Part shown: positions 11,316-23,440 of the stretch, piece by piece | Layout of the letters: the number at the start of each line of letters is the position of its first letter | Numbering within the stretch: position 1 is the first letter of the stretch | NCBI GenBank assembly: GCA_029204045.2 | Contig: CM055071.1 | Coordinates: forward strand, 18,510,867-18,574,866 | Direction of reading: 5' to 3' | Source: Tillandsia leiboldiana | Taxonomy: Eukaryota; Streptophyta; Magnoliopsida; Poales; Bromeliaceae | DNA: 64,000 nucleotides | Translations under genes and position numbers: made by a program | The notes under the pieces: model-generated | What the model was told of the DNA's origin: nothing | Database searches by the model: none | The model's input: only the letters and a program-made list of their open reading frames with translations

Positions 11316-12440
11316 CCCCGGGGTCGAAACTGCGACCCGGGCTCGCCAACAGATCCGCCACCTATGCCAAACCCGCATAGGCGAAGCGTCCTACCTGCAA
11401 AAAGAACTACAGCTAACAGATATCAGAGCTAAAAGATAAAACTGCTGTAGAATAAAATCAACCACTGTACAACTGAAGATAAAACGACAAGGTCCATCTC
11501 CCAAAAATGATAATCATACATTAACCTCGAGTACAAAACTCATAGCTCAACAGGGAGATATCTCAAATAAAACATCAGTGTACAAGCTCTCAATACATCA
11601 TATCCTCACTACATCAGTCTCTCAAAAGAGGAAATAAATACCAATCTACCGACTATACTGAAGATCTCCTCCAAAGGGGGTACCGCTACTCTCCAAAGAT
11701 GGGTCTGGATCTAGCTCGCTACTCCCTCACCACGCACAGCAACCACAGAACGGCAACACCCGCCAAGACTCTGCAAAACAAAGAGGAGAAAGGACAAAAG
11801 GGGGAAAACCCCCAACGGGCGTGAGAACTACGCAATAAGGGAGTTCTCAGTGGGTATCGCCACTAGGCCCGACGATCTGCCCACCAAGACTACTAGAGGC
11901 AAAAGATAACCGATGCAGTAAAACTGAAAGAAGAAGCTGGAAACACTCTACAGCTACCATGCCTCTATCCAAATGCTCAAATGGGGAAACTCTGATGAAG
12001 ATATGCAACACTCGCACACGAGGTGCTCAATCGACCCAATCGAGCTGACTGCCACATCGGGTCCAGTCAAACCTGCGCCCACCTACAACCACCTCCCGCT
12101 GACGGGCAGGAATTACGTAGGGCGTCCAAACGGACTAACTCGCTATCGAGTAGTGGCTCATGCAGGCTATAGTCAAATCCATGCCCTCTCTCTCTCAGAA
12201 CGGAAAGACTCAAGATGCTCAACCTCTCACACAATGGTCAAAGAACTCACAACGACCACGGGACCACCGTCAAACCCCGAACGGTTCCCAACAATACTAG
12301 CACTGGTCTAAACACAGCTACTAGACTCCACTCGGTCCCCCAGGCACGAGTGTAACAAAAAGTATCTGCCTGAATAAACCCAATCGATAGACCAGTAATC
12401 ACTGGTACTGCCTGCTCTGCTGGTACGGTCGCATCCCAAG

Positions 12441-12608
12441 GTAAGTAACAGATCGGCATCGAACCGTCCGATCGCACACAAAAGTAAGTAACAGACTGGC
12501 CTCGATCCGTCCAGTCGCACACTAAAGTAAGTAACAGACTGGCCTCGATCCGTCCAGTCGCACACTAAAGTAAGTAACAGACTGGCCTCGATCCGTCCAG
12601 TCGCACAC
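12441..12608 (-). repeat. 43-bp tandem array in Gyp1-B 3' LTR
   Basis: Four units with GTAAGTAACA starts at 12441, 12484, 12527 and 12570, each ending in a CAGTCGCACAC-like segment. The identical array in the other LTR is at 20124-20291. Confidence 0.9.
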
Positions 12609-12840
12609 TCCGGAGTGGCACTCGAGGGGAGCGACCCACACGAGTAAAGTAACTCTGTCATCAGTATCACAAGTATCTCTGTAACCACTGTCTCATAATA
12701 GCAGGACTGGATCAAGACTATGATCAAAGTGGGAAACTCCGTCCCCTAACAAAACCCCGATCTGACGCAATAGTACTCAAAAAGTGGGAAACACCATCCA
12801 CTAGAACAAATCTGATACCCAATCTGATGCAATAGTCAAC

Positions 12841-13030
12841 ATCCGGTCAACCGCCCAAAGTCCGCGGTCACCGCAATAACCCACGACCCACAATTGGGTA
12901 AAATAATCAAGATCCGGTCAACCGCCTACTGTCCGCGGTTGCCGCAATAACCCACGACCCACAATTGGGTAAAATAATCAAGATCCGGTCAACCGCCTAC
13001 TGTCCGCGGTTGCCGCAATAACCCACGATC
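12841..13030 (-). repeat. 71-bp tandem array in Gyp1-B 3' LTR
   Basis: ATCCGGTCAACCGC recurs at 12841, 12912 and 12983, giving about 2.6 units of 71 bp. It is also in the other LTR (20524-20713) and in Gyp1-A. Gyp1-I has a two-unit version (about 27100-27225 and 34600-34715). Confidence 0.85.
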
Positions 13031-14523
13031 CAACATCAAGCACACCCTGTCTCTGACCCGAAGGTCCCAGCTACACTATCCCAAACCTCTGCTCGAACCC
13101 GAGCAACACAGACCGCCTGACTAACAAGAAGGAGAAAGGAATAACATGGTTTCTCCTAAGTCAAGTTCCAAAATGTAGTGCAGCAGTAAAAGATGGCCTA
13201 ACTATATGTCCATACACATATGTCCATACAAGCATGCATTGGTCCTCAAGAAGAATAAGGAAAATAAACCTCATGCCAGAATTAGCAATGACCATACCTG
13301 TCCATGATTTTCGATCCATAATCACTCCTTGGAGTAGAACCTGCACATAACTACATAATCCTATCCCATTGCATAAACCATCCTCATAAAAGGTTATGTG
13401 CTAATATGGCATGATAATTAATCATATAGGGTATCCTTGCCTTAGATAAACTTTCACTAATCATCAACATGACTATTTGATTAATACCATTGTCATACTG
13501 TGAATAATTCACTTGCAATTTCCATAAAATCCTCATTGTTAAACTTACCGATCAATCCCAGCTATTGTACCATTCACCTGCATGCAATGCTAACATATGA
13601 AAATTTAGAGAACCGTCCACCGGTTCCGGGAATAAGGCACCCACCTGAAAAGCTGACTGTCCAAAGCCCAACAGCTGAAAACACCAAATAACTCTAATCC
13701 CTTGCTCCAATAAGTTCAGCACACCCGTAACACTCCTGGCACAATACAAAGTCCACTAATTACACTAGGCTCCCAGTTATAGCACTTAAAACCACATACA
13801 ACCTCGAATTCTGAACTGTTAAATTATCACCTGCAGATAGTGCCCAGAAAATTCCAATAAAAATATCACCGCGATCCTCGCGTCGATAGCTTCGCAACGG
13901 TAGCTTGCACGCCCAAATCTGAGTTCGGTAAGCCAAGATATAAATTCGACAAGGTGGTACACTCATACAAAAATCTGTATTAAAACTGTACACTGTTCAC
14001 TGAGAAAACAGTAATTTTCACCTCTGATGAAATCTCAGAAAAATCCAAGAAAAATACGAGCGCGTTCCTTGCGATCTGTAGATGAAAAAGTTGTATAAGC
14101 TCGTTTCCGGCTGACCCTTGTGCGCAAAGATATGGCCAAAACACCTCGATGCTGTCCCACAAAGCCAAACAGAAAAAGGGTCACAGTGTTGCCTCGGGAT
14201 CCGTGCCAAAAACTCGCAACGGGAAAGCGCGATCAATACGAAAGATGAACCCCTACCTCTTAGGAGTCTGTCGGCACAAGAATTACAGAAAAAGGAGCTC
14301 GGGGTAGCCCAGGGGAGCCAAAACACTTTCGCTGCGCCGAAGAAGAACACTAGAAAGCAACATCGCGCCGCACCGTAAAATCCAGAACCTCGGGATGCGT
14401 GCTCCTAAAATCGTAGAACTTGGCAGGAAGATCAAGAATTAAGAGTTGAACAAGTCTTCTTCAAGGTGCTCGGGCAGATGGTGCGTGGGCTGAGAGAAAA
14501 GAGCCAAAGAAGAGGGCTCGGGC

Positions 14524-14537
14524 TGCCTATTTATAGG
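14524..14537 (-). promoter_or_regulatory. Putative TATA box, Gyp1-B 3' LTR
   Basis: The minus strand reads CCTATAAATAGGC. About 1 kb of U3 precedes it and about 3.2 kb of R/U5 follows. Confidence 0.65.
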
Positions 14538-14739
14538 CTGAGGAAACAATTGGAAAAATTCCCATTGTGTCCCAACTTTCGGGCGCCCGGTCCGGTCCGC
14601 CCGAATTCGGGCGCGCACAGTGCGGCCCGGCCCGCCAAGTTTCGGGCGCGCACAGTGCGGCCCGGTCCACCACACAGCCCAGCCCACTACTCCCCCGGGC
14701 CCCACTGCACCCGGTGCACCTGCGCCCGCCAATGGCGAC

Positions 14740-15000
14740 GCGACACGTGGCCCGGCAACCCGTGCACCACGCACGTCGCGCCGTGGACCGCGCACGTCGC
14801 GGCTGACCCGGGCCGTACGGCCACCTGCCCCGCCGTACGGCCACCTGCCCCGGTCACCCACTCCACCGGTTGCGTGGACCGGGAGCACAACACCGAACCA
14901 ATCACCTCACGCCACGTGTCCACCCGGTCTACCGTGCACCCGGGCCCAATTTCAGTGGACCGCTCCCGCTGAACCGGCCAACCGGAGAGCGCCACGTGGC
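14740..15000 (-). promoter_or_regulatory. G-box cluster in Gyp1-B U3 (3' LTR)
   Basis: CACGTG occurs at 14744-14749, 14913-14918 and 14993-14998, each within a C/ACACGTGG/T context that matches plant G-box/ABRE cores bound by bZIP and bHLH factors. The same set is in the 5' LTR at about 22427-22681. Function is inferred. Confidence 0.45.
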
Positions 15001-15540
15001 CCGCCCCCGGTGCACGACCTCCGCGGTGGACCGCGCGCCTGCCCGCGCGCTCAGCCGCCTGCCCGCGCCCTCAGCCGCCTGCCCGCGGCCGCCAAACGCC
15101 TGCCCGAGGCTGCGCCGCCGCCCGCCGACGCCGCCCGCCGCCGCCGGCCGCCGCCGGCGATCGCCGGAAATACTGTTCCGGCATGAACAGTACCCGCAAG
15201 CTCAAAAACAGTAAGTAAATAGCCCATCTTGACCGTTTTCGCGCGCTGATTCCAAATCCGGCGTCCATTTTGCCAAATTCCAATCCTATAATTTGCCGGA
15301 GGCTCCCGGAAAGGTATTTTTAATCCGAATTCCGCGCCGAGCCTAAATTCGATATCCACTTCGCGCGTAAACTCTTCTAAACATCCGATGGGGTCCCCCG
15401 ATTACCTACGAGATCCATTTTAAGCCTCGAGTCCATCTCTTGTGTCCAAATTGGCGCGCGAACACCGCCGACATGCCACGTAGGCTTCCAGAAGCTGCTG
15501 GTCACACTGTAGAAGCCCTGCAAAGATCCGGGTCACCACA

Positions 15541-15556
15541 TCCTCCCCCACTAAAA
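15541..15556 (-). other. Polypurine tract of Gyp1-B
   Basis: The minus strand reads CTTTTAGTGGGGGAGGA immediately before the LTR start TGTGGTGACC. It primes plus-strand DNA synthesis and confirms element orientation. Confidence 0.85.
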
Positions 15557-16149
15557 GAAAGTTTCGTCCTCGAAACTAGAGCAACTCCCAAGGAGTCTCA
15601 GAAACCAGGGGTCAAAATTCAACACCGCCGTCTCCAGCTCCCAAGTCACCTATCACTCCCCGTGATTACTCCTCAGCAACAACAACAGCAACAACCAGTA
15701 CGGCATAGCCCGATTGCGCAATTCCCTCACCTCACGAGTCGGAATTCGCAACGGGCGTCCCTCGTACTCCAGACTCTCACAGACCCCAAAAGGAACGAGT
15801 CAATCACGGGCGAGGGGTCCAAAACATGACACTCCAGAGCTGAGACGCAGAAAAACCTCAAAAACTCCAACAAAAGGCGGGGGAAAAGGAACAAACAGCC
15901 TGAGTAACACGCTCTAAAATCACTCCCAAGAGCCAGCTCAACCAAAGCGACCCGAATCACAACCACACAAACACCTGCACAGAAAAGGGGCCCAAACAAG
16001 CAGGGGTTCACACTCGGTCGCCCTCAACACTTAACCACCTAAGTGGATTGCTCAGCCGCAGCCTCTCATCAAAAGGGATCCTCAGGGACTCAACTCAAAC
16101 CCTGCACACAAGGATGGCCCCACACAGTGCCAGCTATGGAACCGTCAAA
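15557..16149 (-). other. Gyp1-B internal 3' segment without recognisable gene
   Basis: This stretch lies between the RNase H remnant and the PPT, where intact gypsy elements have integrase. It contains a TTG/CAA-rich run near 15680 and short frames only. No HHCC, DDE or chromodomain motif is visible, so integrase has been deleted. It is colinear with about 31480-32080 of Gyp1-I. Confidence 0.6.
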
Positions 16150-17520
16150 CTCGACTCCCAAATAGCTCTTCGGCTCCAGGCATCCGCCACCACAGTGGCT
16201 CTGTCGGGGTGATACTGGATGCTCACAAAATCCAATGGCGGCTCTACAGCCACTACGGGAGGTATCACTATAACTCACAAATCCATCTCCCACCACTGAC
16301 TAGGTTAGAATCGGCGCTGGTACCAATCTCATCACCCGGTCATCAAGCTCTGCTGGCACTATCCAGTCCAAAAACTCCTCACCCCAACAATGACCGTCGA
16401 TCTCGGCCAGCCTTAAATAGCATCCACTTTGGCCGAATTTCCACCGCCGCCCCTTCGGCTAGAATAAGTAATCCATGAAGATATGCTCTCGAAGCTAAAA
16501 CTTGCACCACAACGACCTGGCAAAAAGCTTCTTCCCCACAGACCTTGTCACACCATATACAAATGCTGCACAAGCTCTAAATCACTCAGGGAGGGGGGGG
16601 GGGGGTAAAATCAAAATATCCCTGGAGGATACCGCTAACCAACCGTTCAAGGCCAACAGAAATACAAAATTCCTCAATCTAGAGGCAACAGGGCATTAGT
16701 CAATCCATTGGCTTCACTGTACTCATAATGCCCCTACTGTGTCCTGAACACCATCTAGACAAAGCCCTCAGTTGAATTTCCATACTGGTGCAGGAATCAT
16801 ACAATAACTGCCTGTACATAGCTCCATCAAAAGATTCTAAATAACATCTGAACCTGCCTGGGCTCCAATCCCAAAGGGCTCTCACCGTCGTGTATCAACG
16901 ACGTGGCACTAGGTCAAACAGACCCTCGATCCAACAGATCCCTGCACCGGTGCGATCAACTCTCCCAGCTCTTACAGATAATATCCAAGTGGTGCTATCG
17001 AGGTTGGCGCGGTTTCCAGAACCACGTCAACCGTAATCTCAATCTCCCTAACAGGCGGCATAATCATCAACTCGAGTGGACTCACACCCGGGATTTCGCA
17101 GCAATAGAAATATCCTTTGGTCCCGGCGCCACCATAAGCTCCTCTCACACAGTCGCTAAAATCAATGTGCTCGAACAGTTTCCCTATAACAAGCCTCCTT
17201 TGTCTGCCTCGCAAAAGTCACAATCAGCACCCTCTCTGCACTTAACCATCCAATGGTGCCGTGCCAACCAATCCCAAGCACTGGGTCAAAACATCGAACT
17301 GCTACCCATAGCAAGAGGTTTGCTGGTATAACTCATGGTCTCAACGACACTGAACAAAACCCACAAGCCTCCTTCACATGCATAACACCGATGGTATTCT
17401 GTACCTCTAGTGCACGTGGTAATAACTCTGCCTCTAGTCCATGCCGGAATGCAAAGTGCACTAACTCCGACTACTGTGATGAAATCACACTTGCAACAAC
17501 CTGATCCACCGCCGTGGCGT
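16150..17520 (-). pseudogene. Decayed gypsy pol (PR-RT-RNase H) remnant, Gyp1-B
   Basis: Landmarks in element order (descending coordinates): protease C-terminal remnant (17300-17520, active site lost), post-protease V-L-G-x-G-W motif out of frame (about 17250-17310), RT N-terminus PPVREIEITVDVVLETAP (about 16990-17100), degraded RT palm, the post-RT A-K-V-D-A-I-x-x-W-P-R block (about 16385-16450), and the RNase H end DRATVVADAWSRR (about 16160-16210). Frames change repeatedly and stops are frequent. No integrase follows. The same breaks occur in Gyp1-I. A run of G residues at about 16589-16602 is an extra local oddity. Confidence 0.7.
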
Positions 17521-18971
17521 CCTCCAACCAGGCGGCACAAACTCATCCACACGATGCAAGCGGTTGTCGCTTAGTCCACCAGAAAATATCCAATCAATCA
17601 CAAGGGAGCACGACCTCTGTCTCTGCTCACGCTGAGGCAACAGATACGATCCTCCGCAGACAACAAAACCACGCTATCGTTGCGCTACTCTGATATAGAC
17701 ACTGATACTGCCATCGGGGTCCACCCGATCCCCAACATCTCAGAAATCCATCATTGCAACCGTCATAAGACAAAACACCATTAATCCATGCAATTCCCTA
17801 TACACTTATCCTTTCTAAGCTCCCCCTCAATCCCATATGATACAATCAAAATATGCAAGTTGTAAATCACAAAGGGTAGAATTCCCTTGGGTAAGCTTTA
17901 CATTAACCATCCACAAGGATATCCACCACCCAGGAAAGCAAAACGAAAATGCCTCTGCCTGCCGATCTATCCTCCATCACCTAGCGCCAAGCGCCTCCCT
18001 CCAGAACTCGCCTCTAGCGGCAGATCCCCATCCAAGGAACTGCAGTGTCCAGCTCCAAACACAATGCCTACTCCGACGAGGCATCCACAGTCCAAAACCC
18101 GAACATGAGGGACCGAAAAGAAACTAAAGAGTATCCTGGTGCAATCCACTCCCAATCTCACTTATCCTATGTGCCTCGTCCCTCGAAACCTGGAGCACCA
18201 GTTCAACAACTACATAAACTCTCTAGCACAGGGAGGCTCTCAATTGATCACTCCATCACCCCCAACCACGACTCTGCCTCCAAAGGCTCCAAGCTCAATC
18301 TTACGAGTCGGGGTGGTTCATCTGCCAAATCTGGCTCACTAAATCAAACATGCCCCACAGCTCCTCTGCTGTCAACCATCCACCCTACCTCAGTGCCTTG
18401 GCACGAAACATTGGCACGGAGGGGGCCACTCGCTCTATTGGCACTACAAAAATCCCTGCCGCTGAGGGTACTACATCCTGGTGGTCTCAGAAGAAAAGTA
18501 CAGTCGGGCTGCCCACTGCTCTGACAACTGCGTCACCAAACTAGCTGCTCACTCTGCCGCTGATATGCCTCTAACAATCCTGTCATCTGGGTCCGGAGTT
18601 CTCTGACCTCAATCCGGGTATCCGGCCCAAAACCAACCGCTCAAGCTCAACTGCCATGACAGGATGCACAAAGGTCCCAAACCCAGCGTCGGGGAGACAC
18701 CGCTCGCCACGACGAAACCACAAATCAGCACACAACAACGCTCGACCCAATCCAGCGAAAGTCTAGAGCATGTCACCCATTCCATAGCGTTATGTTGTCT
18801 GCAGCCAACATAACTACTTAGGAGAATAAACATGCCAATCACTCATCCCGTCCCTCGGGAGAGGTGCAAAACTCAATCAGGACTCTCGCTACAAATCACG
18901 ACTCTCACGAAGTCATCCTAGGGTCCAACCACAAGCCTAGGTTTTCTAAGTCCACCATGACCTACAACCTA
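17521..18971 (-). other. Gyp1-B internal 5' segment (expected gag region)
   Basis: 1.45 kb between the protease remnant and the primer site, where gag should be. Short overlapping frames in several registers are shared with Gyp1-A, Gyp1-I and Gyp2-F, but I recognise neither a retrotransposon gag domain nor a CCHC knuckle. Probably decayed gag. Confidence 0.5.
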
Positions 18972-18984
18972 GGCTCTGATACCA
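18972..18984 (-). other. Primer binding site of Gyp1-B
   Basis: The minus strand reads TGGTATCAGAGCC, initiator tRNA-Met type, 7 nt from the LTR edge at 18992. Confidence 0.9.
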
Positions 18985-20123
18985 CCTAATCTGTCACGCC
19001 CCGGGGTCGAAACTGCGACCCGGGCTCGCCAACAGATCCGCCACCTATGCCAAACCCGCATAGGCGAAGCGTCCTACCTGCAAAAAGAACTACAGCTAAC
19101 AGATATCAGAGCTAAAAGATAAAACTGCTGTAGAATAAAATCAACCACTGTACAACTGAAGATAAAACGACAAGGTCCATCTCCCAAAAATGATAATCAT
19201 ACATTAACCTCGAGTACAAAACTCATAGCTCAACAGGGAGATATCTCAAATAAAACATCAGTGTACAAGCTCTCAATACATCATATCCTCACTACATCAG
19301 TCTCTCAAAAGAGGAAATAAATACCAATCTACCGACTATACTGAAGATCTCCTCCAAAGGGGGTACCGCTACTCTCCAAAGATGGGTCTGGATCTAGCTC
19401 GCTACTCCCTCACCACGCACAGCAACCACAGAACGGCAACACCCGCCAAGACTCTGCAAAACAAAGAGGAGAAAGGACAAAAGGGGGAAAACCCCCAACG
19501 GGCGTGAGAACTACGCAATAAGGGAGTTCTCAGTGGGTATCGCCACTAGGCCCGACGATCTGCCCACCAAGACTACTAGAGGCAAAAGATAACCGATGCA
19601 GTAAAACTGAAAGAAGAAGCTGGAAACACTCTACAGCTACCATGCCTCTATCCAAATGCTCAAATGGGGAAACTCTGATGAAGATATGCAACACTCGCAC
19701 ACGAGGTGCTCAATCGACCCAATCGAGCTGACTGCCACATCGGGTCCAGTCAAACCTGCGCCCACCTACAACCACCTCCCGCTGACGGGCAGGAATTACG
19801 TAGGGCGTCCAAACGGACTAACTCGCTATCGAGTAGTGGCTCATGCAGGCTATAGTCAAATCCATGCCCTCTCTCTCTCAGAACGGAAAGACTCAAGATG
19901 CTCAACCTCTCACACAATGGTCAAAGAACTCACAACGACCACGGGACCACCGTCAAACCCCGAACGGTTCCCAACAATACTAGCACTGGTCTAAACACAG
20001 CTACTAGACTCCACTCGGTCCCCCAGGCACGAGTGTAACAAAAAGTATCTGCCTGAATAAACCCAATCGATAGACCAGTAATCACTGGTACTGCCTGCTC
20101 TGCTGGTACGGTCGCATCCCAAG

Positions 20124-20291
20124 GTAAGTAACAGATCGGCATCGAACCGTCCGATCGCACACAAAAGTAAGTAACAGACTGGCCTCGATCCGTCCAGTCG
20201 CACACTAAAGTAAGTAACAGACTGGCCTCGATCCGTCCAGTCGCACACTAAAGTAAGTAACAGACTGGCCTCGATCCGTCCAGTCGCACAC
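20124..20291 (-). repeat. 43-bp tandem array in Gyp1-B 5' LTR
   Basis: Four units starting at 20124, 20167, 20210 and 20253, identical to the array in the 3' LTR. Confidence 0.9.
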
Positions 20292-20523
20292 TCCGGAGTG
20301 GCACTCGAGGGGAGCGACCCACACGAGTAAAGTAACTCTGTCATCAGTATCACAAGTATCTCTGTAACCACTGTCTCATAATAGCAGGACTGGATCAAGA
20401 CTATGATCAAAGTGGGAAACTCCGTCCCCTAACAAAACCCCGATCTGACGCAATAGTACTCAAAAAGTGGGAAACACCATCCACTAGAACAAATCTGATA
20501 CCCAATCTGATGCAATAGTCAAC

Positions 20524-20713
20524 ATCCGGTCAACCGCCCAAAGTCCGCGGTCACCGCAATAACCCACGACCCACAATTGGGTAAAATAATCAAGATCCGG
20601 TCAACCGCCTACTGTCCGCGGTTGCCGCAATAACCCACGACCCACAATTGGGTAAAATAATCAAGATCCGGTCAACCGCCTACTGTCCGCGGTTGCCGCA
20701 ATAACCCACGATC
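20524..20713 (-). repeat. 71-bp tandem array in Gyp1-B 5' LTR
   Basis: About 2.6 units of the ATCCGGTCAACCGC-headed repeat, matching 12841-13030. Confidence 0.85.
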
Positions 20714-22207
20714 CAACATCAAGCACACCCTGTCTCTGACCCGAAGGTCCCAGCTACACTATCCCAAACCTCTGCTCGAACCCGAGCAACACAGACCGCC
20801 TGACTAACAAGAAGGAGAAAGGAATAACATGGTTTCTCCTAAGTCAAGTTCCAAAATGTAGTGCAGCAGTAAAAGATGGCCTAACTATATGTCCATACAC
20901 ATATGTCCATACAAGCATGCATTGGTCCTCAAGAAGAATAAGGAAAATAAACCTCATGCCAGAATTAGCAATGACCATACCTGTCCATGATTTTCGATCC
21001 ATAATCACTCCTTGGAGTAGAACCTGCACATAACTACATAATCCTATCCCATTGCATAAACCATCCTCATAAAAGGTTATGTGCTAATATGGCATGATAA
21101 TTAATCATATAGGGTATCCTTGCCTTAGATAAGCTTTCACTAATCATCAACATGACTATTTGATTAATACCATTGTCATACTGTGAATAATTCACTTGCA
21201 ATTTCCATAAAATCCTCATTGTTAAACTTACCGATCAATCCCAGCTATTGTACCATTCACCTGCATGCAATGCTAACATATGAAAATTTAGAGAACCGTC
21301 CACCGGTTCCGGGAATAAGGCACCCACCTGAAAAGCTGACTGTCCAAAGCCCAACAGCTGAAAACACCAAATAACTCTAATCCCTTGCTCCAATAAGTTC
21401 AGCACACCCGTAACACTCCTGGCACAATACAAAGTCCACTAATTACACTAGGCTCCCAGTTATAGCACTTAAAACCACATACAACCTCGAATTCTGAACT
21501 GTTAAATTATCACCTGCAGATAGTGCCCAGAAAATTCCAATAAAAATATCACCGCGATCCTCGCATCGATAGCTTCGCAACGGTAGCTTGCACGCCCAAA
21601 TCTGAGTTCGGTAAGCCAAGATATAAATTCGACAAGGTGGTACACTCATACAAAAATCTGTATTAAAATTGTACACTGTTCACTGAGAAAACAGTAATTT
21701 TCACCTCTGATGAAATCTCAGAAAAATCCAAGAAAAATACGAACGCGTTCCTTGCGATCTGTAGATGAAAAAGTTGTATAAGCTCGTTTCCGGCTGACGC
21801 TTGTGCGCAAAGATATGGCCAAAACACCTCGATGCTGTCCCACAAAGCCAAACAGAAAAAGGGTCACAGTGTTGCCTCGGGATCCGTGCCAAAAACTCGC
21901 AACGGGAAAGCGCGATCAATACGAAAGATAAAGCCCTACCTCTTAGGAGTCTGTCGGCGTAAGAATCACAGAAAAAGGAGCTCGGGGTAGCCCAGGGGAG
22001 CCAAAACACTGTCGCTGCGCCGAAGAAGAACACTAGAAAGCAACATCGCGCCGCACCGTAAAATCCAGAACCTCGGGATGCGTGCTCCTAAAATCGTAGA
22101 ACTTGGCAGGAAGATCAAGAATTAAGAGTTGAACAAGTCTTCTTCAAGGTGCTCGGGAAGATGGTGCGTGGGCTGAGAGAAAAGAGCCAAAGAAGAGGTC
22201 TTGGGCT

Positions 22208-22220
22208 GCCTATTTATAGG
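22208..22220 (-). promoter_or_regulatory. Putative TATA box, Gyp1-B 5' LTR
   Basis: Minus strand CCTATAAATAGGC. This is the copy that would drive genomic RNA of Gyp1-B. Confidence 0.65.
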
Positions 22221-23223
22221 CTGAGGAAACAATTGGAAAAATTCCCATTGTGTCCCAACTTTCGGGCGCCCGGTCCGGTCCGCCCGAATTCGGGCGCGCA
22301 CAGTGCGGCCCGGCCCGCCAAGTTTCGGGCGCGCACAGTGCGGCCCGGTCCACCACACAGCCCAGCCCACTACTCCCCCGGGCCCCACTGCACCCGGTGC
22401 ACCTGCGCCCGCCAATGGCGACGCGACACGTGGCCCGGCAACCCGTGCACCACGCACGTCGCGCCGTGGACCGCGCACGTCGCGGCTGACCCGGGCCGTA
22501 CGGCCACCTGCCCCGCCATACGGCCACCTGCCCCGGTCACCCACTCCACCGGTTGCGTGGACCGGGAGCACAACACCGAACCAATCACCTCACGCCACGT
22601 GTCCACCCGGTCTACCGTGCACCCGGGCCCAATTTCAGTGGACCGCTCCCGCCGAACCGGCCAACCGGAGAGCGCCACGTGGCCCGCCCCCGGTGCATGA
22701 CCTCCGCGGTGGACCGCGCGCCTGCCCGCGCGCTCAGCAGCCTGCCCGCGCCCTCAGCCGCCTGCCCGCGGCCGCCAAACGCCTGCCCGAGGCTGCGCCG
22801 CCGCCCGCCGACGCCGCCCGCCGCCGCCGCCCGCCGCCGGCGATCGCCGGAAATACTGTTCCGGCATGAACAGTACCCGCAAGCTCAAAAACAGTAAGTA
22901 AATAGCCCATCTTGACCGTTTTCGCGCGCTGATTCCAAATCCGGCGTCCATTTTGCCAAATTCCAATCCTATAATTTGCCGGAGGCTCCCGGAAAGGTAT
23001 TTTTAATCCGAATTCCGCGCCGAGCCTAAATTCGATATCCACTTCGCGCGTAAACTCTTCTAAACATCCGATGGGGTCCCCCGATTACCTACGAGATCCA
23101 TTTTAAGCCTCGAGTCCATCTCTTGTGTCCAAATTGGCGCGCGAACACCGCCGACATGCCACGTAGGCTTCCAGAAGCTACTGGTCACACTGTAGAAGCC
23201 CTGCAAAGATCCGGGTCACCACA

Positions 23224-23440
23224 AGAGCGACGTCCCCCGGCGCCGAGCGGTCGAGTTTATGCTGCCCAGGTCGAGGACGTTACAGCAGCAGAGCAGGTCA
23301 TTGCAGGTATTATTCTGATCTCAGCAGTCCGCGCTCGGGCTCCTTTTGATACCGGTGCATCTCATTTATTCATCAGTAGGGCTTTTACATCCATCTGCAT
23401 GATATCAGGGCATGTGCATTTTTGTATGATTAAAGGATAG
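23224..23440 (+). pseudogene. Gyp3-H gag-protease fragment (DTG aspartic protease)
   Basis: A plus-strand frame contains the gypsy protease start: a proline-rich linker (RRPPAPSGRVYAAQVED), a V-x-A-G-I-I strand, and the active site FDTGASHLFISRAF at about 23344-23385. Unlike Gyp1, the DTG triad is intact. The frame opens inside the Gyp1-B LTR but is only meaningful from about 23226. It stops at 23440 with no flap or RT, so this is a truncated protease. Everything upstream (gag, primer site, most of the 5' LTR) was lost where Gyp1-B sits. Confidence 0.8.

Larger units (their letters stand above)
11316..15540 (-). repeat. 3' LTR of Gyp1-B
   Basis: 4225 bp, colinear without indels with the 5' LTR (constant offset of 7683). 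From 11316 to 13450 I find no difference from the partner. From 13451 to 15540 there are about 21 substitutions. Contains a 43-bp tandem array (12441-12608), a 71-bp array (12841-13030), a TATA box (14524-14537) and a GC-rich U3 with G-boxes. The final 7 bases of the canonical terminus are missing at the left edge. Confidence 0.9.
11316..23223 (-). mobile_element. Gyp1-B: complete two-LTR Ty3/gypsy element, non-autonomous
   Basis: Structure on the minus strand: 5' LTR 18992-23223 (4232 bp), primer site 18972-18984, internal region of about 3.45 kb, PPT at 15541, 3' LTR 11316-15540 (4225 bp). LTR pairs are about 99.5% identical by eye, so insertion was recent. The internal region holds only a decayed protease-RT-RNase H remnant, with no integrase and no recognisable gag. 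It therefore resembles a LARD (large LTRs around a short non-coding core). It lies within Gyp3-H. The left end lacks the terminal TGTCACG, and I see no target-site duplication. Confidence 0.85.
18992..23223 (-). repeat. 5' LTR of Gyp1-B
   Basis: 4232 bp with complete termini (plus reading TGTCACGCC ... GGGTCACCACA; element sense TGTGGTGACCC ... GGGGCGTGACA). Holds the second copies of the 43-bp array (20124-20291) and the 71-bp array (20524-20713), and a TATA box at 22208-22220. Its outer edge abuts gag/protease sequence of Gyp3-H at 23224. Confidence 0.92.

Noticed and set aside
14439..15359. Many GC-rich Pro/Arg/Ala frames in LTR U3 (also 22122-23042, 24965-25494, 32415-32992, 51080-51930, 54618-55338, 56461-57040)
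   Set aside because: High-GC sequence lacks stop codons; overlapping frames on both strands and no homology to each other as proteins.
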